In this document: piece by piece, positions 1 to 6,387 of the stretch | Layout of the letters: each line of letters opens with the position of its first letter | Position numbering within the stretch: the first letter of the stretch is position 1 | Assembly (NCBI GenBank): GCA_026983685.1 | Contig: JALSTO010000240.1 | Location: 1 to 9,255, forward strand | Length of the DNA stretch: 9,255 bases | Origin: Aquificaceae bacterium | Lineage (GTDB): Bacteria; Aquificota; Aquificia; Aquificales; Aquificaceae | Reading direction: 5' to 3' | The notes under the pieces: model-generated | Databases searched by the model: none | Seen by the model: the letters and a program-made list of their open reading frames with translations, nothing else | What the model was told of the DNA's origin: nothing | Position numbers and translations under genes: made by a program

Positions 1-528
1 CCCATAGACGATAAGCACATATACGATAAGAAGAACTTGTTCAACAGGATACTGATAATGATGGGGGGAAGGGCTGCGGAGGAAGTCTTCTACGGCAAGG
101 AGGGTATAACTACTGGAGCGGAAAACGACCTCCAGAGGGCTACGGAGCTTGCCTACAAGATGGTCTCCATGTGGGGAATGAGCGATAAAGTTGGTCCGAT
201 AGCCATAAAGAGGGTGAACAACCCCTTCCTTGGAGGGGTGTCCAACAGCATAGACACGAGCCCCGAGCTCCTGAAGGAAATAGACGAGGAGGTCAAAAAG
301 ATACTGACGGAAGCTTACGAGCTGGCAAAGAGCACGGTAGAGGCTCACAGAGAACCGCTGAAAGCGGTCGTTAAGAAGCTCCTGGAGAAAGAGTCAATAA
401 CATGCGAGGAGTTTGTTGAGATACTTAAGCTCTACGGTGTAGAGGTGAAGACAGGCTGTAAGAAGGAAGATTCTAAAACCTTTGAGGCAAGTAAGAAAGA
501 GACCAAGGAAGAGAAGGAGGTTGTCTGA
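1..528 (+). CDS. ftsH: ATP-dependent zinc metalloprotease FtsH, C-terminal part (5' end outside window)
   Basis: The reading frame is open from base 1, so this is the last 175 codons of a gene that starts upstream. FtsH is a membrane-anchored hexameric AAA+ protease that degrades misfolded membrane proteins and some soluble regulators. What is seen is the end of the M41 peptidase domain: [11 protein letters not shown], then [13 protein letters not shown] (aspartate at bases 127-129), then [15 protein letters not shown]. By family knowledge the aspartate of the TTGAxND motif is the third zinc ligand; the HEXXH helix and the AAA module lie outside the window. The last 30 or so residues form a Lys/Glu-rich tail, usual for FtsH. 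The stop TGA shares one base with the leuC start (TGATG), so the two genes are probably co-transcribed and coupled. Family assignment is secure; the paralog cannot be told from this fragment. Confidence 0.95.
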   Translation, partial: PIDDKHIYDKKNLFNRILIMMGGRAAEEVFYGKEGITTGAENDLQRATELAYKMVSMWGMSDKVGPIAIKRVNNPFLGGVSNSIDTSPELLKEIDEEVKKILTEAYELAKSTVEAHREPLKAVVKKLLEKESITCEEFVEILKLYGVEVKTGCKKEDSKTFEASKKETKEEKEVV

Positions 529-1829
529 TGGGAATGACGATCACCGAAAAGATACTTGCGGATCACGCGGGTAAAAAGGAGGTAAGAGCGGGCGACCTCA
601 TAACCGCTAAGATTGATCTCGCCATGGCGAACGATGTTACCGCACCCTTAGCTATCAAGATACTTGAGAAGCACGGAATTGATAAAGTCTTTGACCCCAA
701 CAGGATAGCACTTGTCCTCTCTCACTTCGTTCCTGCCAAGGATATAAAGTCCGCGGAGCAGGCAAAGGTGGTGAGAGATTTTGCGAAAAAGCACGGGATA
801 AAGTGGTTCTTTGAAGAGGGAGAAGGAATAGAGCACACCATACTGCCCGAGAGAGGGATAGTTGTTCCCGGAGATCTGGTTGTCGGAGCGGATTCCCACA
901 CCTGCACCTACGGTGGGATAGGAGCTTTCGCCACGGGAGTTGGCTCAACCGACATAGCCTACGCCATGGCTACCGGAGAGATATGGCTCAGGGTTCCGGA
1001 GTCAATGAAGTTCATCTTTTACGGAAAGCCAAAGCCCTGGGTTATGGGAAAGGACCTCATACTCCATACCATAGGACAGATAGGAGTAGATGGAGCCCTC
1101 TACAGGGCTATGGAGTTTGAGGGAGAAGCTATAAGGGAACTCTCCATTGAGCAGAGACTCACGATAACCAACATGGCGATAGAGGCTGGAGGCAAGAGCG
1201 GGATAATAGCCCCCGATGAAAAGACTATTGAGTACGTTAAAGAGAGGGCACAGAAAGAGTGGAAGGTCTATGAGAGCGACCCAGATGCCCAGTATCACTC
1301 GGTCTATGAATGGGACGCCGGGGAGATAGAACCCCTCGTAGCCTGGCCTTACCTACCCTCAAACGTCCATCCCGTGAGCGAATCAACCCACATAAACATT
1401 GATCAGGCTTTCATAGGCTCATGCACCAATGGGAGGATTGAGGACCTGAGGATCGCAGCCAAGGTTTTTGAGTCCGCCATGAAGAAGGGAAAGAAGGTCC
1501 ATCCCTACGTCAGGTGCATAGTAATTCCCGCTTCCAAGAGTGTCTATCATCAAGCTCTCCACGAGGGGCTTATAGACATATTCATAGAAGCTGGGTGTGT
1601 AGTCTCAACCTCAACCTGCGGTCCGTGTCTCGGAGGACACATGGGTGTCCTTGCGGAGGGAGAGAGGTGCATATCAACCTCCAACAGGAACTTCCCGGGA
1701 AGGATGGGTCATCCCAAGTCCGAGTCCTATCTCGCAAACCCTGCCGTGGTTGCAGCGAGCGCAGTTCTCGGCAGGATAGCCCATCCTGAAGAGGTCGTAA
1801 AGGCTGAGGAGCTGGTGGAGGCTTCCTGA
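528..1829 (+). CDS. leuC: 3-isopropylmalate dehydratase large subunit (LeuC / homoaconitase family)
   Basis: A 433-residue aconitase-family large subunit. With a LeuD-type small subunit it should isomerise 2-isopropylmalate to 3-isopropylmalate in leucine biosynthesis. The 4Fe-4S cluster ligands are visible as Cys299 (GSCTNGR) and Cys364/Cys367 (STCGPCLGGH). Other family motifs are ADSHTCTYGG (121-130) and the C-terminal NRNFPGRMG. It is shorter than the roughly 466-residue proteobacterial LeuC and fits the archaeal/thermophile LeuC2-HacA subtype. Members of that subtype can act on isopropylmalate or homoaconitate, and specificity lies mainly in the small subunit, so homoaconitase remains an alternative. 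No leuD lies nearby. The ATG at 528 has AAGGAGG at 514-520, seven bases upstream; the next ATG (534) would be less well spaced. It follows ftsH with a one-base overlap. Confidence 0.93.
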   Translation: MGMTITEKILADHAGKKEVRAGDLITAKIDLAMANDVTAPLAIKILEKHGIDKVFDPNRIALVLSHFVPAKDIKSAEQAKVVRDFAKKHGIKWFFEEGEGIEHTILPERGIVVPGDLVVGADSHTCTYGGIGAFATGVGSTDIAYAMATGEIWLRVPESMKFIFYGKPKPWVMGKDLILHTIGQIGVDGALYRAMEFEGEAIRELSIEQRLTITNMAIEAGGKSGIIAPDEKTIEYVKERAQKEWKVYESDPDAQYHSVYEWDAGEIEPLVAWPYLPSNVHPVSESTHINIDQAFIGSCTNGRIEDLRIAAKVFESAMKKGKKVHPYVRCIVIPASKSVYHQALHEGLIDIFIEAGCVVSTSTCGPCLGGHMGVLAEGERCISTSNRNFPGRMGHPKSESYLANPAVVAASAVLGRIAHPEEVVKAEELVEAS

Positions 1830-1844
1830 AGGCACCTTTTCACC

Positions 1845-1850
1845 TATAAT
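1845..1850 (+). promoter_or_regulatory. candidate -10 box for the phosphorylase gene
   Basis: A perfect TATAAT hexamer lies in the 30-base gap after leuC. It ends nine bases before the ATG at 1860, so transcription would start at or within a few bases of the start codon. No convincing -35 hexamer is visible at 16-18 bases spacing (best TTCCTG at 1823-1828). The gene has no Shine-Dalgarno sequence, which fits a leaderless or nearly leaderless transcript. This is inference from position and sequence only. Confidence 0.4.
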
Positions 1851-1859
1851 AAATCCCGG

Positions 1860-2693
1860 ATGCTCGGGATAATAGGAGGAAGCGGGCTTTATGAGCTTGA
1901 GGGACTCAGGGTAAAGGAAGAAAAGGTTATAAAAACCCCCTTCGGAGAACCCTCCTCACCGGTTGTGATAGGGGAGATCGGAGGCAGAGAGGTAGCCTTC
2001 CTCTCAAGGCACGGCAGAGACCACTCCTATCCTCCCCACCTCGTTCCTTACAGGGCAAACCTCTGGGCTCTGAGGGAGGTGGGCGTGAAGAGGGTTCTGG
2101 CGGTTTCCGCTGTCGGTGGTATAAACAAGCTCTTTGGTGCGGGCGACTTCGTTATCGTTGACAGCTTCCTTGACTTTACCAAACAGAGGAAGTCAACTTA
2201 CTACGAGGGGAGGTTTTCCGTTCAGGTGGAAGGTCAGAACGAGGTTGCAAGGCTTCTGAGGGAGAAGAAGGTGGTTCACATAGATGTCTCTGACCCCTAT
2301 TGCCCTGAGATGAGAAAGCTTCTGATTGAGATAATGGAGAAACAAAGGCTCAGGTATCACCCTGCGGGCGTTTATGCTTGTACAGAAGGTCCGAGGTTTG
2401 AGAGCACCGCTGAGATAAGGATGTTGGAAAGGCTCGGTGCGGATGTCGTTGGTATGACGGGATACCCAGAGGTAGTGCTGGCAAGAGAGCTCACGATGTG
2501 CTACGCTTCCATCTGTGTGGTCGCCAACCCTGCCGCGGGGATATCAACCCAGAGGCTCACAAGCGATGAGGTCTTGGAGCTAATGGGAAGGAAGGAAAGG
2601 GAGGTCAAAGCGGTTATATCCTCTTTCGTCTATATGCTACCCCCTGAGAGGGGGTGTGAGTGTGAAAAGGTCCTTGAGGGAGCTGAGGTGTGA
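1860..2693 (+). CDS. S-methyl-5'-thioadenosine / methylthioinosine phosphorylase family protein
   Basis: A 277-residue enzyme of the PNP/MTAP phosphorylase family. It cleaves a purine (methylthio)nucleoside with phosphate to give the base and a (methylthio)ribose-1-phosphate, in methylthioadenosine recycling or purine salvage in the cytosol. Visible motifs are GGSGLY (6-11), SRHGRDH (49-55), the YRAN segment (64-67), SAVGGI (83-88), CTEGPRFES (174-182) and [13 protein letters not shown] (198-210). At the base-binding position the sequence is VANPAAG with Asn223. Adenine-specific MTAPs carry Asp there, while 6-oxopurine enzymes such as MTIP and PNP carry Asn, so inosine/guanosine-type substrates are more likely. 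A C-terminal CxC pair (Cys266, Cys268) resembles the stabilising disulfide known in hyperthermophile homologs. The stop overlaps the next gene. The exact substrate is uncertain. Confidence 0.88.
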   Translation: MLGIIGGSGLYELEGLRVKEEKVIKTPFGEPSSPVVIGEIGGREVAFLSRHGRDHSYPPHLVPYRANLWALREVGVKRVLAVSAVGGINKLFGAGDFVIVDSFLDFTKQRKSTYYEGRFSVQVEGQNEVARLLREKKVVHIDVSDPYCPEMRKLLIEIMEKQRLRYHPAGVYACTEGPRFESTAEIRMLERLGADVVGMTGYPEVVLARELTMCYASICVVANPAAGISTQRLTSDEVLELMGRKEREVKAVISSFVYMLPPERGCECEKVLEGAEV

Positions 2694-2992
2694 TGGAGGA
2701 GGTCTTCAATCAGGAGGTTGTAAAGGAGCTCGGCTTCGGCGGGGCGATGGGTTTTCTTGTGGGCTTTACCCTTAAAAGGGTCTTCAAGCTCTTAGCCTTC
2801 ATCCTCGGGCTCTACATACTGAGCCTTATATGGCTTGCGGACAATGGTATTCTCACGGTAAACTGGGAAGCTCTCGGCAAGTTCGTGAGCGGATTCTTTA
2901 CCTCCTTTGATAGCTTTGCAAGGAACGCAGTCAGGACCGTATCCTTCGGGGGGAGCTTCGCGGTAGGACTTGCTCTCGGCTTGAAAGTATAA
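2693..2992 (+). CDS. FUN14-family small membrane protein
   Basis: A 99-residue hydrophobic protein matching the FUN14 pattern: an N-terminal Gly-rich first helix with [10 protein letters not shown] (about 20-29), a second helix around 31-49 ([19 protein letters not shown]), a polar turn with [11 protein letters not shown] (51-61), and a third Gly/Ala-rich helix around 82-97. FUN14 proteins are best known from mitochondria (FUNDC1). Bacterial and archaeal members are common but have no settled function, so none is assigned. The ATG at 2693 overlaps the upstream TGA by one base and has GAGG at 2685-2688; a GTG at 2690 would add one residue. The length is normal for prokaryotic members. Its place between a phosphorylase and a transporter gives no functional clue. 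Confidence 0.78.
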   Translation: MEEVFNQEVVKELGFGGAMGFLVGFTLKRVFKLLAFILGLYILSLIWLADNGILTVNWEALGKFVSGFFTSFDSFARNAVRTVSFGGSFAVGLALGLKV

Positions 2993-2993
2993 T
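2988..2993 (+). promoter_or_regulatory. candidate -10 box for the LeuT-type transporter gene
   Basis: A TATAAT hexamer overlaps the stop codon of the FUN14-family gene and ends seven bases before the ATG at 3001. No good -35 is seen at the right distance; the upstream bases are coding. It could be chance, since GTATAA is simply Val-stop. Together with the absence of a Shine-Dalgarno before the transporter gene it suggests a leaderless transcript from an internal promoter. Confidence 0.27.
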
Positions 2994-3000
2994 ATTGGCG

Positions 3001-4533
3001 ATGGAAAGGGAAAGGTGGGCGACCCGGATAGGTCTCATCCTCGCTATGGCGGGAAATGCAGTTGGACTGGGTAACTTCCTCCGATTTCCAGTTCAGGCAG
3101 CGGAGAACGGCGGTGGCGCCTTCATGGTTCCCTACATAGTATCCCTTCTCTTGATAGGGATACCCCTCATGTGGGTGGAGTGGGCTATAGGGAGGTACGG
3201 GGGTTCTAAGGGGCATGGGACAACGCCTGCTATATTCGGACTTCTGTGGAAGAACAATCTCTCAAAGGTTGTGGGTGTCTTCGGTCTCTGGATACCCCTC
3301 GTGGTTATAATCTACTACCTCTACATAGAGTCCTGGACCCTTGGCTTTGCGATAAAGTTCCTTCTCGGACTCGTTCCCTCAGTGCCGGCGAACGGAACAG
3401 ACCCGGACACCTATCTAAAGCCCTTCAGGGAGTTCCTCACAGCCTACGTAGGCACGGGTGAGGACATAATCTCTCCCTCCCTTTACGCCTACGGCGTATT
3501 TCTGATAACAGCCCTTATAAACGTCTGGATACTGAGCAAGGGTGTGTCCGGCGGTATAGAGCGTTTTGCTAAGATAGCCATGCCCACCCTCTTTCTGCTC
3601 GCCGTCATCCTTGTGGTCAGGGTCTTCCTCATAGAGACGGAGCACGGAACAGCCCTTGAAGGGCTCAACTTTCTCTGGAAGCCTGACCTTTCCAAGCTGA
3701 CGGACCCGGGAGTCTGGATAGCAGCCTCGGGGCAGATATTCTTCACGCTGAGCCTCGGCTTCGGTGCAATAATAACCTACGCCTCTTACATCAGAAGGAA
3801 CCAGGATATAACCCTCAGCGGTCTGACAGCTGCATCACTGAATGAAACCGCAGAGGTCGTCTTAGGGGGTTCCCTGGCGATCCCCGCAGCGGTAGCCTTC
3901 TTCGGAGTTGCAAATGCGGTTGCCATAGCCAAGTCTGGAGCTTTCAACCTCGGTTTCATAAGCCTGCCGGCTATATTCGCCAACATGCCTGCGGGTACAT
4001 TCCTGGGATTTCTGTGGTTCTTCCTCCTTTTCTTTGCAGGTCTGACTTCTTCCTTAGCTCTGATGCAACCTCTGATAGCCTTCTTTGAGGATGAATTCGG
4101 TCTTTCCCGCAAACACTCTGTTCTGATAACTGCGGGAATAGTCTTCTTCAGCGCTCACTTAGTCATATTTCTGAACCGTTCCTTAGATGAGATGGACTTC
4201 TGGGCTGGGACGATAGGGGTCGTCTTCTTCGGTCTCCTTGAGCTGGTCATCTTCATGTGGCTCTTCGGAGGTAGCAGGGCTTGGGAAGAGATAAACAGGG
4301 GCGGGATAATAAAGGTTCCGAGGTTCTACTACTACATCATGAGGTACATAACTCCCCTCTTCCTTATAATCCTCTTGGGAGCCTGGGCTTTTGAATACGT
4401 ACCGAAGGTGCTCTCAGAAACTCACTGGACCGTTTGGGTGACGAGGTTCTACATAGGTGGGCTCTTTCTATTCCTGACCCTGCTCGTGTTCGTTGCAGAG
4501 AGAAGAAAGCCTAAGGAGGTAGTCTGTGAATAG
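3001..4533 (+). CDS. Sodium-coupled amino-acid transporter of the NSS/SLC6 family, ortholog of Aquifex aeolicus LeuT
   Basis: A 510-residue, 12-helix sodium:amino-acid symporter of the inner membrane. The sequence is recognisably that of A. aeolicus LeuT, the structural model for neurotransmitter transporters. In LeuT numbering the Na1/substrate segment NAVGLGN (21-27), gate residues Arg30 and Asp404 ([10 protein letters not shown]), Val104, Tyr107/Tyr108, Phe253-Thr254, Asn286, Thr354-Ser355 and the chloride-substituting Glu290 are all present. One pocket change is seen: Ile359 of LeuT is Leu here. The loop before PSLYAY (extracellular loop 2) is about three residues shorter than in LeuT. 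Leucine, alanine and other small hydrophobic amino acids are the likely substrates, by homology. A TTG at 2995 would give 512 residues and the same N-terminal length as LeuT; ATG 3001 is preferred because no Shine-Dalgarno supports the TTG. The 3' end overlaps the next gene by eight bases. Confidence 0.96.
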   Translation: MERERWATRIGLILAMAGNAVGLGNFLRFPVQAAENGGGAFMVPYIVSLLLIGIPLMWVEWAIGRYGGSKGHGTTPAIFGLLWKNNLSKVVGVFGLWIPLVVIIYYLYIESWTLGFAIKFLLGLVPSVPANGTDPDTYLKPFREFLTAYVGTGEDIISPSLYAYGVFLITALINVWILSKGVSGGIERFAKIAMPTLFLLAVILVVRVFLIETEHGTALEGLNFLWKPDLSKLTDPGVWIAASGQIFFTLSLGFGAIITYASYIRRNQDITLSGLTAASLNETAEVVLGGSLAIPAAVAFFGVANAVAIAKSGAFNLGFISLPAIFANMPAGTFLGFLWFFLLFFAGLTSSLALMQPLIAFFEDEFGLSRKHSVLITAGIVFFSAHLVIFLNRSLDEMDFWAGTIGVVFFGLLELVIFMWLFGGSRAWEEINRGGIIKVPRFYYYIMRYITPLFLIILLGAWAFEYVPKVLSETHWTVWVTRFYIGGLFLFLTLLVFVAERRKPKEVVCE

Positions 4534-4942
4534 GGTAATGATATTTCTACTTTCCTTCTACTTCGGTCTCGGTTCTTTCTTCAGCTATATAGTTGCCCCC
4601 GAGCTCTTCAGGAGCCTGGAAAGGAGCGTGGCGGGAGGCATCGTTGAGAAGGTTTTCCCCCTTTACTTCGGAGTTGGTCTCGGAACTGTGGGAATATCCC
4701 TTCTTATAGGGATAACATCAAAGATGAGCAGGTTTCTGCTCCTGCTTTTGGCTATAAACTTTCTCGTTCTACTATACCTTGAGTTCAAGCTCGTTCCACA
4801 GGCTCACGCCCTCAAGGTGGCTGGCTCACCGGAGTTTGCAAGGGCTCACCTGATGTCGGTTATACTGAGCATGGTCTCTCTCTTTCTAACCTTCGGCTCA
4901 ATAGTTTATCTTATAGTTAAGACAAAGGATGCTGGTTCTTAG
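4526..4942 (+). CDS. DUF4149-type four-helix membrane protein
   Basis: A 138-residue integral membrane protein with four predicted helices at about 4-23, 44-63, 68-87 and 109-131. The segment [26 protein letters not shown] between helices 1 and 2, and the FARAHLMSV segment before helix 4, match the pattern of DUF4149 (TMEM205-like) proteins, whose function in bacteria is unknown. The start is GTG at 4526, supported by AAGGAGG at 4513-4519, six bases upstream. It overlaps the transporter gene by eight bases and rusA by fourteen, so translation is probably coupled on both sides. Family recognition is from memory of the motif pattern. Confidence 0.75.
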   Translation: MNRVMIFLLSFYFGLGSFFSYIVAPELFRSLERSVAGGIVEKVFPLYFGVGLGTVGISLLIGITSKMSRFLLLLLAINFLVLLYLEFKLVPQAHALKVAGSPEFARAHLMSVILSMVSLFLTFGSIVYLIVKTKDAGS

Positions 4943-5294
4943 ACTCTCGGACATTCCCGTTCCCAAGACCAACAGGTACATAAGGAAAAAGGGCGGTAAG
5001 GTATTCAAACCCCCGAGGGTAAAGAACTGGGAGGTGAAAGCACTCTGGGAGATAAGGGAGCAGTATTCGGGAGAGCCCATTGATAGGAAGGTTTCGGTTA
5101 ATATAACCCTCATACTTCCAAACCACAGGAAGAGAGACATAGACAATATGCTAAAGAGCCTCTGGGATATCCTTGAGAAAGGTGGCGTTCTCAAGAACGA
5201 CAACCTCATATACGAGGTAAGGACGGTAAAGAAGGTAGTAAAGGGAGAAAGGGGAGTCCTGATAGAGATAAAGGAGTTCAGGGAAGAAGGGTAA
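4929..5294 (+). CDS. rusA: RusA-type Holliday junction resolvase
   Basis: A 121-residue protein of the RusA endonuclease family, which as a dimer cuts four-way DNA junctions during recombination and repair. The active-site motif is clear: Asp70-x-Asp72-Asn73 with Lys76, followed by Asp91 in the LKNDNLI segment. Residue numbers and total length agree with E. coli RusA (120 residues; Asp70, Asp72, Asp91, Lys76 are the known catalytic residues). The N-terminal TNRY (14-17) resembles the NNRY of E. coli RusA. A. aeolicus RusA is known to resolve junctions, so activity is likely. The ATG at 4929 lies inside the previous gene with AAAGG directly adjacent, too close for a good ribosome site, so it probably relies on coupling. 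The 3' end overlaps miaA, which runs the other way, by 17 bases. No phage genes are nearby, although many rusA genes are prophage-borne. Confidence 0.9.
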   Translation: MLVLRLSDIPVPKTNRYIRKKGGKVFKPPRVKNWEVKALWEIREQYSGEPIDRKVSVNITLILPNHRKRDIDNMLKSLWDILEKGGVLKNDNLIYEVRTVKKVVKGERGVLIEIKEFREEG

Positions 5295-6180
5295 GGAGCT
5301 TCTCACAGGCTTCTTCTATACTCATGTTGGTGAGGTTTATTTCAACCCAGCCCTGCCTACGGAACCATCTTTTCTGTCTCTTTGCATACTCCTTCGTATT
5401 TTTCACTATTTCCTCCACAGCTTCCTCAAGGCTTACTTCACCCTTGAGGTAGGGAACAAGCTCCTTGTAGCCTATAGCTTGAGAAGAGGTCAGGAAACCC
5501 TCAAAGCCTTTATCAAGCAGTCTTTTAACTTCATCAACCAGCCCTTTCTCAATCATTCTATGAACCCTTATCTCTATCCTCCTTGAGAGCTCATCCCAGT
5601 CCCTTGACACGTAAACCCCTAAGTAATTGAACTTTGGTTTATCCCAGCGGTGAAAGGAAGAGAAAGCTCTCCCTGTCTCAAGGAACACCTCAAGGGCTCT
5701 CACAGACCTCCTCAGGTCGTTGGGGTGTATCTTTCTCGCATAAATGGGGTCAATCACGCTCAGCTTCCTGTGAAGGTGTACCCTTCCCCTCCTTTCCGCC
5801 ATACTGTACAGCCTCTTCCTTAGCTTCCAATTCGGTGGAGGTGTTTCCTCTATCCCGTAGAGGAGAGCCTGAAGGTAGAGATAGGTTCCTCCGCAGACTA
5901 TCGGGAGCTTTCCCCTTCTTCTTATGTCCTCTACAGCCTCGCTCGCCTTTCTTTCAAAGAGCTTTGCGTCAAAGTACTCTCCGGGCTCCGCTACATCTAT
6001 GAGGTGGTGTCTCACCCTTTTTAGGCATTCAGTAGGCTTGGCTGTTCCTATGTCCATCCCCCTATAAATCGCCATTGAGTCCGCACTCACTATCTCCCCG
6101 CTTACACGCTCGGCCAGACAGCAGGCGAGCTCCGATTTGCCCGTTGCGGTCGGTCCGCCGATTATCAGAAGGTCCAACAT
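5278..6180 (-). CDS. miaA: tRNA dimethylallyltransferase
   Basis: A 300-residue tRNA isopentenyltransferase that adds a dimethylallyl group from DMAPP to N6 of A37 in tRNAs reading UNN codons. The P-loop GPTATGKS is at residues 9-16, the catalytic Asp34 is in SADSMAIYRGMDIGTAKP (32-49), HHLIDV is at 58-63, GGTYLY at 97-102, and the C-terminal tRNA-contacting YAKRQKRWFRRQ is intact. Length is normal for the family. The ATG at 6178-6180 (complement) is the only start that fits the family N-terminus; the frame stays open upstream through the tRNA-Pro gene, which cannot be coding. No strong Shine-Dalgarno is seen. It is divergent from the tRNA pair, 47 bases away. Neither tRNA is an expected substrate, because both lack A36. 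Confidence 0.95.
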   Translation of the reverse strand: MLDLLIIGGPTATGKSELACCLAERVSGEIVSADSMAIYRGMDIGTAKPTECLKRVRHHLIDVAEPGEYFDAKLFERKASEAVEDIRRRGKLPIVCGGTYLYLQALLYGIEETPPPNWKLRKRLYSMAERRGRVHLHRKLSVIDPIYARKIHPNDLRRSVRALEVFLETGRAFSSFHRWDKPKFNYLGVYVSRDWDELSRRIEIRVHRMIEKGLVDEVKRLLDKGFEGFLTSSQAIGYKELVPYLKGEVSLEEAVEEIVKNTKEYAKRQKRWFRRQGWVEINLTNMSIEEACEKLLTLLP

Positions 6181-6182
6181 TC

Positions 6183-6211
6183 TTGAAAACTGAAGCCCGT
6201 AGATAGATAAT
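6183..6211 (+). promoter_or_regulatory. promoter of the tRNA-Pro/tRNA-Arg transcription unit
   Basis: TTGAAA at 6183-6188 and GATAAT at 6206-6211 are separated by exactly 17 bases, each close to the sigma-70 consensus. Transcription would start around 6218, ten bases before the mature tRNA-Pro. An overlapping alternative -10 is TATACT at 6214-6219. The whole signal lies in the 47-base gap between miaA and the tRNA genes, so the miaA promoter must overlap it on the other strand. Confidence 0.6.
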
Positions 6212-6227
6212 AATATACTGCCCTGAA

Positions 6228-6300
6228 CGGGGTGTAGCTCAGGTGGCAGAGCGTCGGCTTTGGGAGCCGAAGGTCGCAGGTTCAAGTCCTGCCACCCCGA
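6228..6300 (+). tRNA. tRNA-Pro (anticodon UGG)
   Basis: A full cloverleaf can be drawn. The acceptor stem is CGGGGTG (6228-6234) with CACCCCG (6293-6299), a perfect 7 bp. The D-arm is GCTC/GAGC (6237-6240, 6249-6252). The anticodon stem TCGGC/GCCGA (6254-6258, 6266-6270) encloses loop TTTGGGA with anticodon TGG at 6261-6263. The T-arm is GCAGG/CCTGC around TTCAAGT (6276-6292). The discriminator is A6300. The C1-G72 pair and G37 are as expected for proline tRNA. CCA is not encoded (TAA follows) and must be added after transcription. Confidence 0.97.
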
Positions 6301-6307
6301 TAAGGTA

Positions 6308-6381
6308 GGGCCCGTAGCTCAGATGGATAGAGCAGGGGATTTCTAATCCCCAGGTCGGAGGTTCGAGTCCTCCCGGGCCCG
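6308..6381 (+). tRNA. tRNA-Arg (anticodon UCU)
   Basis: The cloverleaf has acceptor GGGCCCG (6308-6314) with CGGGCCC (6374-6380), anticodon stem GGGGA/TCCCC (6335-6339, 6347-6351) enclosing TTTCTAA with anticodon TCT at 6342-6344, and T-arm GGAGG/CCTCC around TTCGAGT (6357-6373). The discriminator is G6381, usual for arginine tRNAs. It reads AGA/AGG codons, which are frequent in the genes here. It lies seven bases after tRNA-Pro and surely shares its transcript. CCA is not encoded. Only six bases separate it from the stop of nadK, which converges from the other strand. Confidence 0.97.
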
Positions 6382-6387
6382 CTTCAC

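Noticed and set aside
648..948. Open frames antisense to leuC (83, 97 and 61 residues)
   Set aside because: They lie opposite well-conserved leuC sequence, overlap one another in different frames, show no recognisable domain and have no ribosome site. They are shadows of the leuC reading frame.
2995..2997. TTG as start of the LeuT-type gene
   Set aside because: It would give the same N-terminal length as A. aeolicus LeuT, but no ribosome site supports it and the ATG two codons later is the simpler choice. It remains possible and adds only two residues.
4929..5294. rusA as sign of a prophage remnant
   Set aside because: No other phage-like gene lies within the window and the gene overlaps ordinary chromosomal neighbours in base composition and organisation.
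5634..6002. 122-residue frame opposite miaA
   Set aside because: Ser/Arg/Pro-rich composition typical of an antisense frame, lying against conserved MiaA domains.
6181..6285. N-terminal extension of miaA by 35 residues
   Set aside because: The extension would read through the tRNA-Pro gene in antisense and does not resemble MiaA; the family N-terminus begins at the ATG ending at 6180.
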